A stretch of DNA of 64,000 nucleotides. Origin: Chryseobacterium sp. MFBS3-17. Its GTDB lineage: Bacteria; Bacteroidota; Bacteroidia; Flavobacteriales; Weeksellaceae. Where the stretch lies: contig NZ_JAJEWK010000012.1 in assembly GCF_020687745.1 (NCBI RefSeq), forward strand, positions 310,001 through 374,000. The letters are read 5' to 3'. Made by a program: the position numbers and the translations under genes. Shown in pieces: positions 25,195 through 34,098 of this stretch; the stretch's first letter is position 1; each line of letters opens with the position of its first letter. A model generated the notes under the pieces. That model saw only the letters and a program-made list of their open reading frames with translations, did no database searches and had not been told where the DNA came from.

Positions 25195-26379
25195 TTATTT
25201 TCTTACAAACGCCGCCACATCTTCGGCGCTTACTGTAGTTCCGCCCAAAATAATCAGCCGTTCCACAATATTACGCAGTTCACGGATATTGCCCGTCCAG
25301 GTGAAAGATTCCAGTGCTTTGATGGCTTCTTCTTCGAAAACTTTGGGCGCTGTGCCCTGTTCATCGGCCAGAGATTTGGCAAAATGTTCTACCAGTAGTC
25401 GGATGTCGTCTTTTCTTTCGTCCAGCGGGGGTACGTATATTTCAATGACAGACAATCTGTGGTATAAATCCTCCCGGAATCGTCCGGCTTCAATCTCCTT
25501 CTCCATATTTTTATTGGTTGCAGCCAGTACGCGGACATCTACTTTTATTTCCTTGTCACTTCCTACCGGGGATACACGGCTTTCCTGAAGCGCGCGCAGT
25601 ACTTTGGCTTGTGCCACAAGGCTCATGTCTCCAATTTCATCCAGAAAAATGGTGCCGTTATTGGCCAGTTCAAATTTTCCCTGTTTATCTTTAATAGCGC
25701 CCGTGAAAGAACCTTTCACATGACCAAAAAGTTCACTTTCAATAAGTTCGGAGGGGATGGCGGCACAGTTTACCTCAATCATCGGGCCTTTGCTGCGTTC
25801 GCTTTGTGCATGTATGGCATGAGCTACCAGTTCTTTACCGGCACCATTGGGACCGGTAATAAGTACCCGGGCGTCAGATGCGGCTACTTTGTCTATCATG
25901 TCCTGAATTTTTTTCAGGGCATCACTTTCACCAATCATCTGGTATTTTTTATTCACTTTCTTTTTTAAAGTGGTGTTTTCTTTTTGAAGGGTTTTATTTT
26001 CTTTCGTCAGTTTTTCTTTGTCCAGGGCGTTTTTTACGCTGGTGATGAGTCTGTTGATGTCGATAGGTTTGGAAATAAAGTCGTAAGCCCCCATCTTCAG
26101 ACAATCTACCGCGGTGTCTATATCTGCATGTCCACTGATCATGACAACTGTGGATTCCGGTTTTATGGCAAGAGTCTGTTTTAGCAGATCCGTACCCGCC
26201 AGTTTAGGCATTTTTATATCAGAAATAATCAGTTGAAAATCATCTTTTTCAATATGCTTAAAGCCTTCCAGGCCATCTTCGGCAATTATAAATTCATAAT
26301 CAGGAAGTTCATCAGACAAGATGCTGTGCAGGACTCCGGAAATGGTTTTTTCATCTTCAATAATGAGAATTTTTTGCAT
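25195..26379 (-). CDS. NtrC-like response regulator lacking a DNA-binding domain
   Basis: A 394-residue protein: receiver domain (1-118, Asp54 in LIISDIKMP), coiled-coil linker (about 118-145, KLTKENKTLQKENTTLKKK), and a sigma54-interacting AAA+ domain (about 150-380). Walker A reads GPNGAGKE and the sigma54-contact loop reads GSFTGA instead of GAFTGA. The protein ends soon after the AAA+ lid (TWTGNIRELRNIVERL, then AEDVAAFVRK), so the Fis-type HTH is absent. It may activate sigma54 promoters from solution, like FlgR-type regulators. No adjacent histidine kinase. Confidence 0.9.
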   Translation of the reverse strand: MQKILIIEDEKTISGVLHSILSDELPDYEFIIAEDGLEGFKHIEKDDFQLIISDIKMPKLAGTDLLKQTLAIKPESTVVMISGHADIDTAVDCLKMGAYDFISKPIDINRLITSVKNALDKEKLTKENKTLQKENTTLKKKVNKKYQMIGESDALKKIQDMIDKVAASDARVLITGPNGAGKELVAHAIHAQSERSKGPMIEVNCAAIPSELIESELFGHVKGSFTGAIKDKQGKFELANNGTIFLDEIGDMSLVAQAKVLRALQESRVSPVGSDKEIKVDVRVLAATNKNMEKEIEAGRFREDLYHRLSVIEIYVPPLDERKDDIRLLVEHFAKSLADEQGTAPKVFEEEAIKALESFTWTGNIRELRNIVERLIILGGTTVSAEDVAAFVRK

Positions 26380-26490
26380 TGTGGCTAAATTTTGCTTGTA
26401 GAGTAAATTATTAAGTCTTCTAAGTTATCAAATATCGTTCCCATTATAGGCGAGGCTCCAAATGAAACGGGAAACAGGTCTGGCAGTATA

Positions 26491-27156
26491 TTACAGGTAA
26501 TCTCTTTCGCCAAAAATGGCAGATCCGATGCGTACAGAGGTAGATCCGCAATCTATAGCCACCGGGTAGTCACCGCTCATGCCCATGGAAAGGGTAGTAA
26601 GTTCCTTCTGCAGGGAAAGTTGTTTGAAAAGTTGTTTCAGAAAAGAAAATTCTCGGCTTACTTGTGCTTCATCATCTGTAAAGGTAGCCATACCCATCAG
26701 GCCGTTTACTTCTACGTTGGGATATTGCCCCTGCATCCATTCCAGAAACAATTCTTTGGTTTCGGAAACTTCTAAACCGAATTTGGTGTCTTCTTCCGCA
26801 ATTTTTACCTGTAAAAGCACTTTTACCGTGCGGTTTGCTTTTGCAGCGTGCTTATTGATTTCAGCCATCAGTTTACGACTGTCCACACTTTCGATGACAT
26901 CAATGAAATGAATGATTTGTTTTACTTTATTGGTTTGCAGATGGCCAATGAGGTGCCAGCAGATGTCTTCTGGCAGCAGCGGTTGCTTTTCCAGCAGTTC
27001 CTGCACTTTATTTTCGCCAAAGTGCCGCTGTCCCATATCATACACATTCTGTATCATGGCAACGGGATGGGTTTTGGACACGACTACTAATTGTACATGC
27101 GGAGGCAGTTTTTTGCAGATATTTTTGTAATTTTCCTGCAGTATAGGATGGTTCAT
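26491..27156 (-). CDS. yggS: YggS/PLPBP-family pyridoxal phosphate homeostasis protein
   Basis: A 221-residue PLP-binding protein with a single alanine-racemase-like barrel, involved in vitamin B6 balance rather than a known reaction. PLP Lys lies in VQLVVVSKTHP, and the phosphate loop is in ELTTLSMGMSGDYPVAID and TSVRIGSAIFG. Length is close to the family's (about 220-230). It is divergent from a small hypothetical gene with interleaved promoters. Confidence 0.92.
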   Translation of the reverse strand: MNHPILQENYKNICKKLPPHVQLVVVSKTHPVAMIQNVYDMGQRHFGENKVQELLEKQPLLPEDICWHLIGHLQTNKVKQIIHFIDVIESVDSRKLMAEINKHAAKANRTVKVLLQVKIAEEDTKFGLEVSETKELFLEWMQGQYPNVEVNGLMGMATFTDDEAQVSREFSFLKQLFKQLSLQKELTTLSMGMSGDYPVAIDCGSTSVRIGSAIFGERDYL

Positions 27157-27190
27157 TTAAAAAAGGGTGTTTTTCCTGTGAAACAGAATT

Positions 27191-27198
27191 CAAATATA
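27191..27198 (-). promoter_or_regulatory. -7 box of yggS
   Basis: TATATTTG on the minus strand, only 3 bases from the divergent -7 box at 27202-27209. Confidence 0.5.
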
Positions 27199-27201
27199 CC
27201 A

Positions 27202-27209
27202 TAAATTTG
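27202..27209 (+). promoter_or_regulatory. -7 box of the small hypothetical gene
   Basis: TAAATTTG, 36 bases before the ATG at 27246. The two divergent -7 boxes almost touch, so polymerases at the two promoters should exclude each other. Confidence 0.5.
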
Positions 27210-27245
27210 CCGCTATATAAACTAATTAACTTAAAAAGTCAGATC

Positions 27246-27623
27246 ATGAGCAATTTACAAGATCATTTACTTGATGTTTCTTCTCAGGAAGAAATCAAGG
27301 CATTTTACGAAGAGCACAATTACGCTGTAATCAATGCTAAAAGACCATCTGAGCAGCCAGATGCGCTGGTGTGCACGATGGATATTAAACTTTTGGAAGA
27401 TTATCTGGAATATGTAAAAACCGAGGCGCAAAACATAGGTGTGGACCAGGTGAAGATTGCAGTGTGTTTTGCACAATATCCTGAAGATTACAGTAATCCG
27501 AAGTTTGATGAGCAGTATAAAGGATACCAGACGGTATTTCTGAAGGCAGAATCTGCAGAATCATCTGAAGACCTGGACAGTATATTGGCGCTCAATTATT
27601 TTAATTTAAGACCGCCTTACTAA
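27246..27623 (+). CDS. conserved-looking hypothetical protein
   Basis: A 125-residue soluble acidic protein (MSNLQDHLLDVSSQEEIKAF, ending NYFNLRPPY) without signal peptide or membrane segment. No family recognised. The start at 27246 is chosen because upstream codons overlap the promoter. It precedes a membrane protein, histidine kinase and response regulator with a 5-base gap, so it may be the first gene of that signalling operon. Confidence 0.7.
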   Translation: MSNLQDHLLDVSSQEEIKAFYEEHNYAVINAKRPSEQPDALVCTMDIKLLEDYLEYVKTEAQNIGVDQVKIAVCFAQYPEDYSNPKFDEQYKGYQTVFLKAESAESSEDLDSILALNYFNLRPPY

Positions 27624-27628
27624 AATTT

Positions 27629-28288
27629 ATGGAAATTATCAGAGATGCAGGAAGTCTGATACTTAATTTTTATTATTTAGCCCTTGTGATATTGATGGTC
27701 TTGTACCGCAAATATCTGGGAAAACATATCGGGATTATCATCATTGCCATGATCATCACTTTTTTAACCGAATCTGTGGGTTCTGCGGTGAAGTTTACTG
27801 AGGGAACAATGAATACCCTTCCTCTTTTTGTGGTCAGCATCTTAGGGATTGTGTATTTTTTATTTCTGTTTTATTTCTACAGAATGATGCAAAACCATCA
27901 ACTGAAGAAATTTCAGATGTTGCTGATGTTGCTTCACGTGCTGAATTTCGGGGGTTCGCTTATATTTAAAAAAGATTTTTTTTCCAGCTTTCCGGAATAT
28001 ACCAATTTTACGAGTATATTCCTGATATTAATTTCGCTTTTTATTTTTCTGCATGATACGTTCAATTCCAACAAAGTCCTTTATATAAAAGGGTATTTCC
28101 CTTTCTTTGTTGCAGTAAGTCTCACATTTATTTATGTGGGACTTGTTCCTATTTTGTTTTTCAGTAACCGTATTGTGACAGAGGTGGAGATGTTTACATT
28201 TTACATGATGCTCTTTATCATTAACTTTTTCGGATACTCCATTATGCTTGCCGGAATTTTCTTTGCAAGGTTTCAAAAAAAGACTTAA
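27629..28288 (+). CDS. polytopic membrane protein, possible sensor partner
   Basis: A 219-residue protein with about seven hydrophobic helices (for example IIIIAMIITFLTESVGSAV, LPLFVVSILGIVYFLFLFYF, FTFYMMLFIINFFGYSIMLA). No family recognised. It is followed after 9 bases by a histidine kinase that has no sensor domain of its own and then by a response regulator. A role as the membrane sensor of that pair is inferred from this order. Confidence 0.7.
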   Translation: MEIIRDAGSLILNFYYLALVILMVLYRKYLGKHIGIIIIAMIITFLTESVGSAVKFTEGTMNTLPLFVVSILGIVYFLFLFYFYRMMQNHQLKKFQMLLMLLHVLNFGGSLIFKKDFFSSFPEYTNFTSIFLILISLFIFLHDTFNSNKVLYIKGYFPFFVAVSLTFIYVGLVPILFFSNRIVTEVEMFTFYMMLFIINFFGYSIMLAGIFFARFQKKT

Positions 28289-28297
28289 CTTCAAATT

Positions 28298-29071
28298 ATG
28301 AAATTTGAAGGCTCCGAAATGTTAATAATCTTCTCGTCACTCATTATTTTAATGGTTTTGATGATGATGATTCTGATTTATGTGGGTTTTCTCCGGAAAA
28401 AAACAGAACTGGTCCTCCAAAAGCAGCAGAATGAGTTGAAATTCTCCCAGGAACTGGCGCTTTCCCAGATTGAAATGCGGGAACAAACCCTCAGTTATGT
28501 AGGCAGAGAGCTGCATGATGACATCGGTCAAAAATTATCGGTAGCCAAAATGATGACCAATAAAATGAACGCGACTCTGCAGCCGGATGTGCAGGTCTTG
28601 GCGAAAGAACTGAGTGAACTTTTGTCAGAATGCATCACAGATATACGCAACCTTTCCAAAACATTTAATACCGACCAGATTGAGCATGTAGGACTCATAG
28701 ATTCTATAGAACGGGAGGTACAGCGGATTGAAAAACTGGATTTCATAACCGTTCGGTTTGTTTTTAACAGCCATGATATAGACATCAATCCCAAACACGC
28801 CCTCATTTTGTTCCGTATGGTACAGGAGTGCCTCAATAACGTGCTGAAACATTCCAGATCCAAAAAACTGGAAATATTTCTGGATGATGGCGATGAAAGT
28901 CTGGACATCCGGATTGTGGATTTTGGCGTAGGCATTCCGAAGAATCTGGCCACCGAAGGAAGCGGACTGCGGAATATTAAAAATCGTGCGAGTATCATTA
29001 AGGCAGAATTCCTTATTTCTTCTGAACTGAATGAAGGAACTGAAATCAGAATTGTTTACCCTAAAAAATAA
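28298..29071 (+). CDS. NarL-type sensor histidine kinase (HisKA_3)
   Basis: A 257-residue kinase: one N-terminal transmembrane helix (MLIIFSSLIILMVLMMMILI), a short coiled coil, a HisKA_3 dimerisation domain with the phospho-His in GRELHDDIGQ (His73), and a HATPase_c domain (N-box VQECLNNVLKHSRSK, G1 IVDFGVGIP, G2 GSGLRNIKNRA). No periplasmic or PAS sensor is present. It should phosphorylate the adjacent response regulator, whose start lies 5 bases on. Confidence 0.92.
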   Translation: MKFEGSEMLIIFSSLIILMVLMMMILIYVGFLRKKTELVLQKQQNELKFSQELALSQIEMREQTLSYVGRELHDDIGQKLSVAKMMTNKMNATLQPDVQVLAKELSELLSECITDIRNLSKTFNTDQIEHVGLIDSIEREVQRIEKLDFITVRFVFNSHDIDINPKHALILFRMVQECLNNVLKHSRSKKLEIFLDDGDESLDIRIVDFGVGIPKNLATEGSGLRNIKNRASIIKAEFLISSELNEGTEIRIVYPKK

Positions 29072-29076
29072 ATAAG

Positions 29077-29721
29077 ATGTACAGGATTAAAATTGCGATC
29101 GTTGATGATCATAAAATGGTGTCTAAAGCACTGGAAGATATGATTGCGGCCAACCCCAAGTATGAAGTCGTGTATAACTGCAGTAACGGTGATGAGTTTA
29201 TAGAAAGCCTGAATGAAAGGATGGTGGACCCGGATGTAGTCCTTATGGATATCAATATGCCCTTTCGGAACGGTATAGAGACCACCGCCTGGCTGCAGAG
29301 TAAAAAGCCTCAGGTAAAAGTAATTGCTCTTACCATGGAAGATAATGAAAACACCATTATTAAGATGATGCGCGCTGGTGCCAAAGGCTATCTGCTGAAA
29401 GATATGTCTCCGGATTTATTGTTCGAGGCCGTAGAAACGGTCTACAGCAAGGGGATTTTTTACACGGATTTTCTGACGCAGCGGTTGATGAAAGTGAAAA
29501 ATGATGAAGATAACGTACGCAATATCATGGCGGATCTGAAGGAAAAGGAAAAAGAATTTCTGAAACTTGCCTGTACCGAAAACACCTATAAGGAAATTGC
29601 AGATATTATGTGTATGAGTCCGAAAACAATAGACGGATACCGCGACAGTGTTTTTCTGAAACTGGATGTGAAAAGCAGAGTGGGACTGGTTTTATTTGTG
29701 CTGAAACATAATATAATTTAA
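29077..29721 (+). CDS. NarL/FixJ-family response regulator
   Basis: A 214-residue two-domain regulator: receiver (Asp10/Asp11 and phospho-acceptor Asp58 in VVLMDINMP, Lys in GYLLKD) and a LuxR-type HTH (EKEKEFLKLACTENTYKEIA, then MSPKTIDGYRDSVFLKL). It is the last gene of the operon with the membrane protein and kinase. Target genes unknown; the short transcription unit just downstream (29775-29852) is a candidate. Confidence 0.92.
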   Translation: MYRIKIAIVDDHKMVSKALEDMIAANPKYEVVYNCSNGDEFIESLNERMVDPDVVLMDINMPFRNGIETTAWLQSKKPQVKVIALTMEDNENTIIKMMRAGAKGYLLKDMSPDLLFEAVETVYSKGIFYTDFLTQRLMKVKNDEDNVRNIMADLKEKEKEFLKLACTENTYKEIADIMCMSPKTIDGYRDSVFLKLDVKSRVGLVLFVLKHNII

Positions 29722-29774
29722 AAATGAAAGTAATATTGGGTGATTTTCCTCTTTCACAGTTTTCGCTCTTCCTC

Positions 29775-29852
29775 TATATTTGTTTCAGAAAAAATAGCCA
29801 GAAACACAAATGATGAGAACCGACTTACTTTACAGTCGGTTTTTCTTTTTTT
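29775..29852 (+). ncRNA. putative short transcript A (promoter, leader, terminator)
   Basis: TATATTTG (29775-29782) is followed by a short leader holding ACACAAATGATGA (29804-29816), then an 8-bp hairpin AACCGACT / AGTCGGTT (29818-29841) and a T-run to 29852. A transcript would be about 60 bases. The same leader 13-mer sits at the same place in unit B (44587-44680). It could also simply be the terminator of the response regulator operon; a small RNA is inference. Confidence 0.4.
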
Positions 29853-29868
29853 ATAACGGGATTTGTTG

Positions 29869-30552
29869 CTATGATTTCCTCAGAAGTTCCCGAAATTCCC
29901 GCATCCCTTCTGTTGCTGAATGCTGAAAAAAATGCTCTGGTTTCACATACTTATTTTCCAGGTGCGGATCAATCAGGTATACCTCACAATGCTCCGGTAC
30001 ATGGTGAATGAGGCCTGCGGCCGGGTACACCTGCATAGAAGTACCGATGACCAGAAACAGATCTGCGTCTTGTACGGATTGCTGTGCTTCTTCCATTGCA
30101 ATAACCATTTCCCCGAACCATACAATATGTGGTCGCAACTGAATCCCGAACTCATCCGTATCGCCCAGATTTAAATCACTTTCCCAGGGGATGACGGCCC
30201 TTTCAGCGTTTACCGGTCTGGCTTTCCGCAGTTCGCCATGCAGGTGCAATACTTTTTCTGAACCCGCACGTTCATGCAGGTCATCTACATTTTGAGTAAT
30301 GATATGAACCTCATAATCTTGTTGCAGTTCAGCTAAAATAATATGAGCCTCGTTCGGCTGTACTTCTTTCAGCTGCCGGCGGCGGGCATTATAAAAATCC
30401 AGTACTATCTGCGGGTTGCGGCGGAATCCCTCCGGACTGGCAACATCCTCAATTCTGTGATTTTCCCAAAGACCATTTGAATCACGGAAGGTTTTCACAC
30501 CACTTTCAGCAGAGATCCCAGCGCCAGACAATACTGCTAATTTTTTTTTCAT
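29869..30552 (-). CDS. sirtuin-type NAD-dependent protein deacylase without zinc cysteines
   Basis: A 227-residue sirtuin removing acyl groups from lysines with NAD. NAD-binding motifs KLAVLSGAGISAESG, FRDSNGLW and ITQNVDDLHERAG and the catalytic His in HLHGEL are present. The segment after HLHGEL has no CxxC pairs, so the structural zinc ribbon is absent. FYNARRRQL supplies the Tyr-x-x-Arg pair linked to desuccinylase/demalonylase activity. The start at 30552 is 7 bases after the copA stop, making it the last gene of the copper operon; a longer start would overlap copA. Confidence 0.88.
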   Translation of the reverse strand: MKKKLAVLSGAGISAESGVKTFRDSNGLWENHRIEDVASPEGFRRNPQIVLDFYNARRRQLKEVQPNEAHIILAELQQDYEVHIITQNVDDLHERAGSEKVLHLHGELRKARPVNAERAVIPWESDLNLGDTDEFGIQLRPHIVWFGEMVIAMEEAQQSVQDADLFLVIGTSMQVYPAAGLIHHVPEHCEVYLIDPHLENKYVKPEHFFQHSATEGMREFRELLRKS

Positions 30553-30559
30553 ATTTTCA

Positions 30560-33442
30560 TTATTTTCTTTTTCCGGCTTCATCTATAATGAGTTCCGCGC
30601 CATTCAGCCTTAGTGAGTTCATAATGACCGAAACAGAAGAGAAACTCATGGCTGCAGCGGCAATCATGGGACTGAGCAGGATTCCGAAAACCGGATAGAG
30701 AAGTCCGGCTGCTACAGGAATTCCCAGTGTATTGTAGATAAACGCAAAGAAAAGATTTTGTTTAATGTTTTTCAGTAATTTTTCACTCAGGATCCGGGCG
30801 CGCGCTACTCCCAGAATGTCCCCTTTTACCAGTGTGATTTCGGCACTTTCTATAGCCACGTCACTTCCGGTTCCCATGGCAATTCCGATGTCTGCCTGTG
30901 CCAGTGCAGGCGCATCATTAATTCCGTCTCCGGTCATGGCCACTATTTTGCCCTGCTCCTGAAGTTTTTTTACCTCATTCATTTTGTCCTGTGGTAAGGC
31001 ACCGGCAAGATATCTGTGGATTCCCAGTTCACGGGCTACGGCTTGTGCGGTATGTTCGTTGTCCCCGGTAATCATGATAACTTCCACACCTTCTTTATGA
31101 AGATATTCAATGGCCTTTTTTGAAGCAGGTTTTATTTTGTCTGAATAGGTGAGAAAGCCTAATACTTTATTTTCCCGGGTGAGATAGGATACGGTTCTGG
31201 CCTTCCGGCGGTTTTCATTAACTTTTTCAACCAATGATGCCGGAACAGTAATATCGAACTGATTCAGCAAAGCTTCGTTGCCCAGTAAAACCATGTGACC
31301 GTTCACGTGTGCTTTGACCCCTTTACCGGAAATATTTTCAAAATCTTCAACTTTTTCAAAATCCGATATGGCCTGTTTAAATGCTGTAAGTACCGCATTT
31401 GCCAGCGGGTGTTCAGATCCCTGATTCAGTGAGGCGGCCAGTTTCAGAATCTGGTGTTTGTCTGCATCACCGTGAGGTACAATTTCTTCCAGGCTTGGTT
31501 TTCCTTCGGTCAGAGTTCCTGTTTTATCGGTAATGAGTACATTCACCTTATTCATATGCTCCAAAGCTTCTGCATTTTTAATCAGCACGCCGTTTTTGGC
31601 ACCTTTACCGATACCTACCATCATGCTCATGGGTGTGGCGAGGCCCAGAGCACATGGACAGGCCACAATAAGGACTGCCACCGCATTGGCCAGAGCCAAC
31701 ATCCACCGGTCTTCTCCGCCGAACAGAGCCCAGATGACAAAGGTGAGCAGTGCAACGATGATGACCGTAGGTACAAATATTTTTGAGATTTTATCGGCAA
31801 GGCGCTGCATGGGAGCTTTACTGCGGCTGGCGCTGTTTACCATCTCTATAATTTTCGAGAGTACGGTATCTTCACCTATTTTCTCAGTCACCATCAGGAA
31901 GGTTCCGTTTCCATTGATGGTTCCGGCGGTCACCTGGTCATCTGCTCCTTTTTCAGATGGAATAGGTTCCCCCGTAATCATGCTTTCATCTATGCTGGAA
32001 TTTCCTTCGGTGATTCTGCCATCTGCCGGAATTTTTTCGCCCGGTTTTACCCGAAGAATATCGCCTTTTTTCACATGGGCTACATGAATTTTCTTTTCAG
32101 TACCATCAATGATAATATTGGCTTCATCCGGTGCCAGATTCATCAGTTCTTCTATGGCTTTTCCGGTACGTTCATGCGCTTTGGCCTCCATCAGCTGACC
32201 CAAAATAACCAGAGTCAGAATGACCGCTACTGCTTCGAAATACAAGGGCGCTTTTCCGTCATGGACCATTTCATGCGGTAAGATTCCGGGGAGAAAGAGT
32301 GCGACAAGACTGAACAGAAGTGCTGCCGCCACCCCCAGTGCAATCAGCGAAAACATGTTGAGGTTCCATGTTTTAAAAGAACGCCAGCCCCGCTCCATCA
32401 GAAACCAGCCGGCGTAGAACAAAACAGGAAGGGTGAGTAAGAGTTCCAGAATGCCCTGCACCCGATGCGTAAACGGCCAGTTGATCCACATGCCACCCAT
32501 GGAAAGAATGAATACCGGAAGTGTAAATAAGGCTGCGATCCAGAATTTTCGGGAGAGTATTTTTACGGTTTCGTTTTCACCGGTTTCTTTCCCGCTGCGT
32601 ACCGGTATCAGGTCCATTCCGCAAATGGAGCATTCACCCGGAGTTTCACTTTCAATTTCCGGATGCATGGGGCACTGGTATTTTTTGGACTGCTGCTTTT
32701 CAGGAATTTTTACCAGATCCATTCCGCATACAGGACAACCGACATTGGAATCATACACTTTATCGCCCTCACAAAACATGGGACAGTAGTACTTTCCGGC
32801 ATTTTCCGCCATAAAACTTTTGGAAGGTTCCTGTGTGACCATATGGTGATGCTCGTGGTGAGAATGCGGATCCTGAGCAGGGGCGAAAGTAGCATGCTGA
32901 AGCAACTCATCGGTAATGGGTTCCAGATGCATGTGGCAAACCGGGCATCCGGTGTCTGTGTCATAGACCTTTTCTCCTTCGCAAAACATGGGACAGAAAT
33001 ATTTTCCTTTTTGAGCCCTGAAGCTTTCCGGAAGATAGGTTTTGGTATAAGTCTGCGGCGATTTGTGACCCTTTTTTTCTTCAATGGGAACCAGATACAT
33101 ATTGCAGTCCGGACATCTCAGACCCTGCTGAAAATATACTTTTTCGCCTTCACATTCCATCGGGCAGTAATATACCGAACTTGGCGAAACCCGGTCTTTT
33201 GGCGGAACGGATGCGGGGTTTTCCGCAGGTGCAGCCTGCAGTTCACTCAGCTGATAGTCTCCGGCAGCCTTCAGAAGCCGGTTCAGGTCATCCAGGTCAA
33301 TGTTCTCTTCTGATTCAATCTCAGCGGTGGAGTTTTCAAGATGTACGGTAGCTTTAATTCCTTGTACAGCATTCAGAATATCTGCTATTTTATTTTGACA
33401 CCCGGAACAGGACATTCCGGATACGTGATAAGTCTTTTTCAT
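30560..33442 (-). CDS. copA: Cu(I)-exporting P1B-type ATPase with four extra metal-binding modules
   Basis: A 960-residue heavy-metal ATPase. N-terminal HMA domain (GMSCSGC, Cys12 and Cys15), then four short Cys/Met modules of the YHS/HMBD type ([59 protein letters not shown]) before residue 290, with a His-rich spacer ([10 protein letters not shown]). The pump core has membrane CPC in [12 protein letters not shown], phosphorylation motif DKTGT, hinge TGDGINDAP, and YN and MSFSSVS signatures of Cu(I) pumps. Moves copper out of the cytoplasm. Third gene of a thioesterase-AraC-copA-sirtuin operon. Confidence 0.93.
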   Translation of the reverse strand: MKKTYHVSGMSCSGCQNKIADILNAVQGIKATVHLENSTAEIESEENIDLDDLNRLLKAAGDYQLSELQAAPAENPASVPPKDRVSPSSVYYCPMECEGEKVYFQQGLRCPDCNMYLVPIEEKKGHKSPQTYTKTYLPESFRAQKGKYFCPMFCEGEKVYDTDTGCPVCHMHLEPITDELLQHATFAPAQDPHSHHEHHHMVTQEPSKSFMAENAGKYYCPMFCEGDKVYDSNVGCPVCGMDLVKIPEKQQSKKYQCPMHPEIESETPGECSICGMDLIPVRSGKETGENETVKILSRKFWIAALFTLPVFILSMGGMWINWPFTHRVQGILELLLTLPVLFYAGWFLMERGWRSFKTWNLNMFSLIALGVAAALLFSLVALFLPGILPHEMVHDGKAPLYFEAVAVILTLVILGQLMEAKAHERTGKAIEELMNLAPDEANIIIDGTEKKIHVAHVKKGDILRVKPGEKIPADGRITEGNSSIDESMITGEPIPSEKGADDQVTAGTINGNGTFLMVTEKIGEDTVLSKIIEMVNSASRSKAPMQRLADKISKIFVPTVIIVALLTFVIWALFGGEDRWMLALANAVAVLIVACPCALGLATPMSMMVGIGKGAKNGVLIKNAEALEHMNKVNVLITDKTGTLTEGKPSLEEIVPHGDADKHQILKLAASLNQGSEHPLANAVLTAFKQAISDFEKVEDFENISGKGVKAHVNGHMVLLGNEALLNQFDITVPASLVEKVNENRRKARTVSYLTRENKVLGFLTYSDKIKPASKKAIEYLHKEGVEVIMITGDNEHTAQAVARELGIHRYLAGALPQDKMNEVKKLQEQGKIVAMTGDGINDAPALAQADIGIAMGTGSDVAIESAEITLVKGDILGVARARILSEKLLKNIKQNLFFAFIYNTLGIPVAAGLLYPVFGILLSPMIAAAAMSFSSVSVIMNSLRLNGAELIIDEAGKRK

Positions 33443-33522
33443 GTTCAAAATTTATGAAACAAATTTCCGCTTTCTTCCTCATAAAGATTTATAAATATAA
33501 GGAAAAGATTCATAGAATTCGG

Positions 33523-34098
33523 TCAGCGCTGGCTCTGGTGGATTGAGTCAATGGTTTTTCTGGTGTTTTCTTTCAGTTTTTTGAACTGAGTGGGAGTAAG
33601 TCCTGTAGTGTTTTTGAACTGGGCCGAGAGGTGCTGTACACTTTTATAACCCAGTATTACTGCAATTTCACTCACGGTATATTCATTGTAGAAAAGCAAT
33701 TCTTTTATTTTTTCTATTTTCTGAAGTATGAAATATTGTTCCAGTGTGATGCCCACATGCTGCGAAAAGAGTTTGGATACGGAACTGTATTCTCTGTTCA
33801 TCCTGGAACTCACAAATTCGGACAGCATGAAATCTTCAGGAATATCCTGGCCGGCAATCTTCTGAACGATGTGATTTTTGACCGCCTCAATCTGCTGTTG
33901 GGCAGCATCGCCCAGGATTTCAAAACCCATTTTGCGAAGTTCCTGATTCAGATCTTTCAATTTTTCATCTGAAAGTGGGTGGGCAGAATCTACTTCGCCC
34001 AGTTTCATGCTGGTATACGGAATATGCAAATCATCCAGAATTCGGGCTACAGCCATTTCACAGCGGGTGCAGACCATATTTTTGATGAAGATTTTCAT
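33523..34098 (-). CDS. AraC-type regulator with N-terminal HMA-like metal-binding domain
   Basis: A 191-residue regulator. Residues 1-70 resemble a heavy-metal-associated fold with a CxxC (MKIFIKNMVCTRCEMAV, Cys10 and Cys13). The C-terminal 100 residues are an AraC/XylS HTH (LEQYFILQKIEKIKELLFYN, YTVSEIAVILGYKSVQHLSA, TGLTPTQFKKL). The combination suggests a direct copper or other soft-metal sensor controlling the adjacent copA gene 80 bases downstream. Its start overlaps the thioesterase stop (ATGA). Metal sensing is inference. Confidence 0.88.
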   Translation of the reverse strand: MKIFIKNMVCTRCEMAVARILDDLHIPYTSMKLGEVDSAHPLSDEKLKDLNQELRKMGFEILGDAAQQQIEAVKNHIVQKIAGQDIPEDFMLSEFVSSRMNREYSSVSKLFSQHVGITLEQYFILQKIEKIKELLFYNEYTVSEIAVILGYKSVQHLSAQFKNTTGLTPTQFKKLKENTRKTIDSIHQSQR

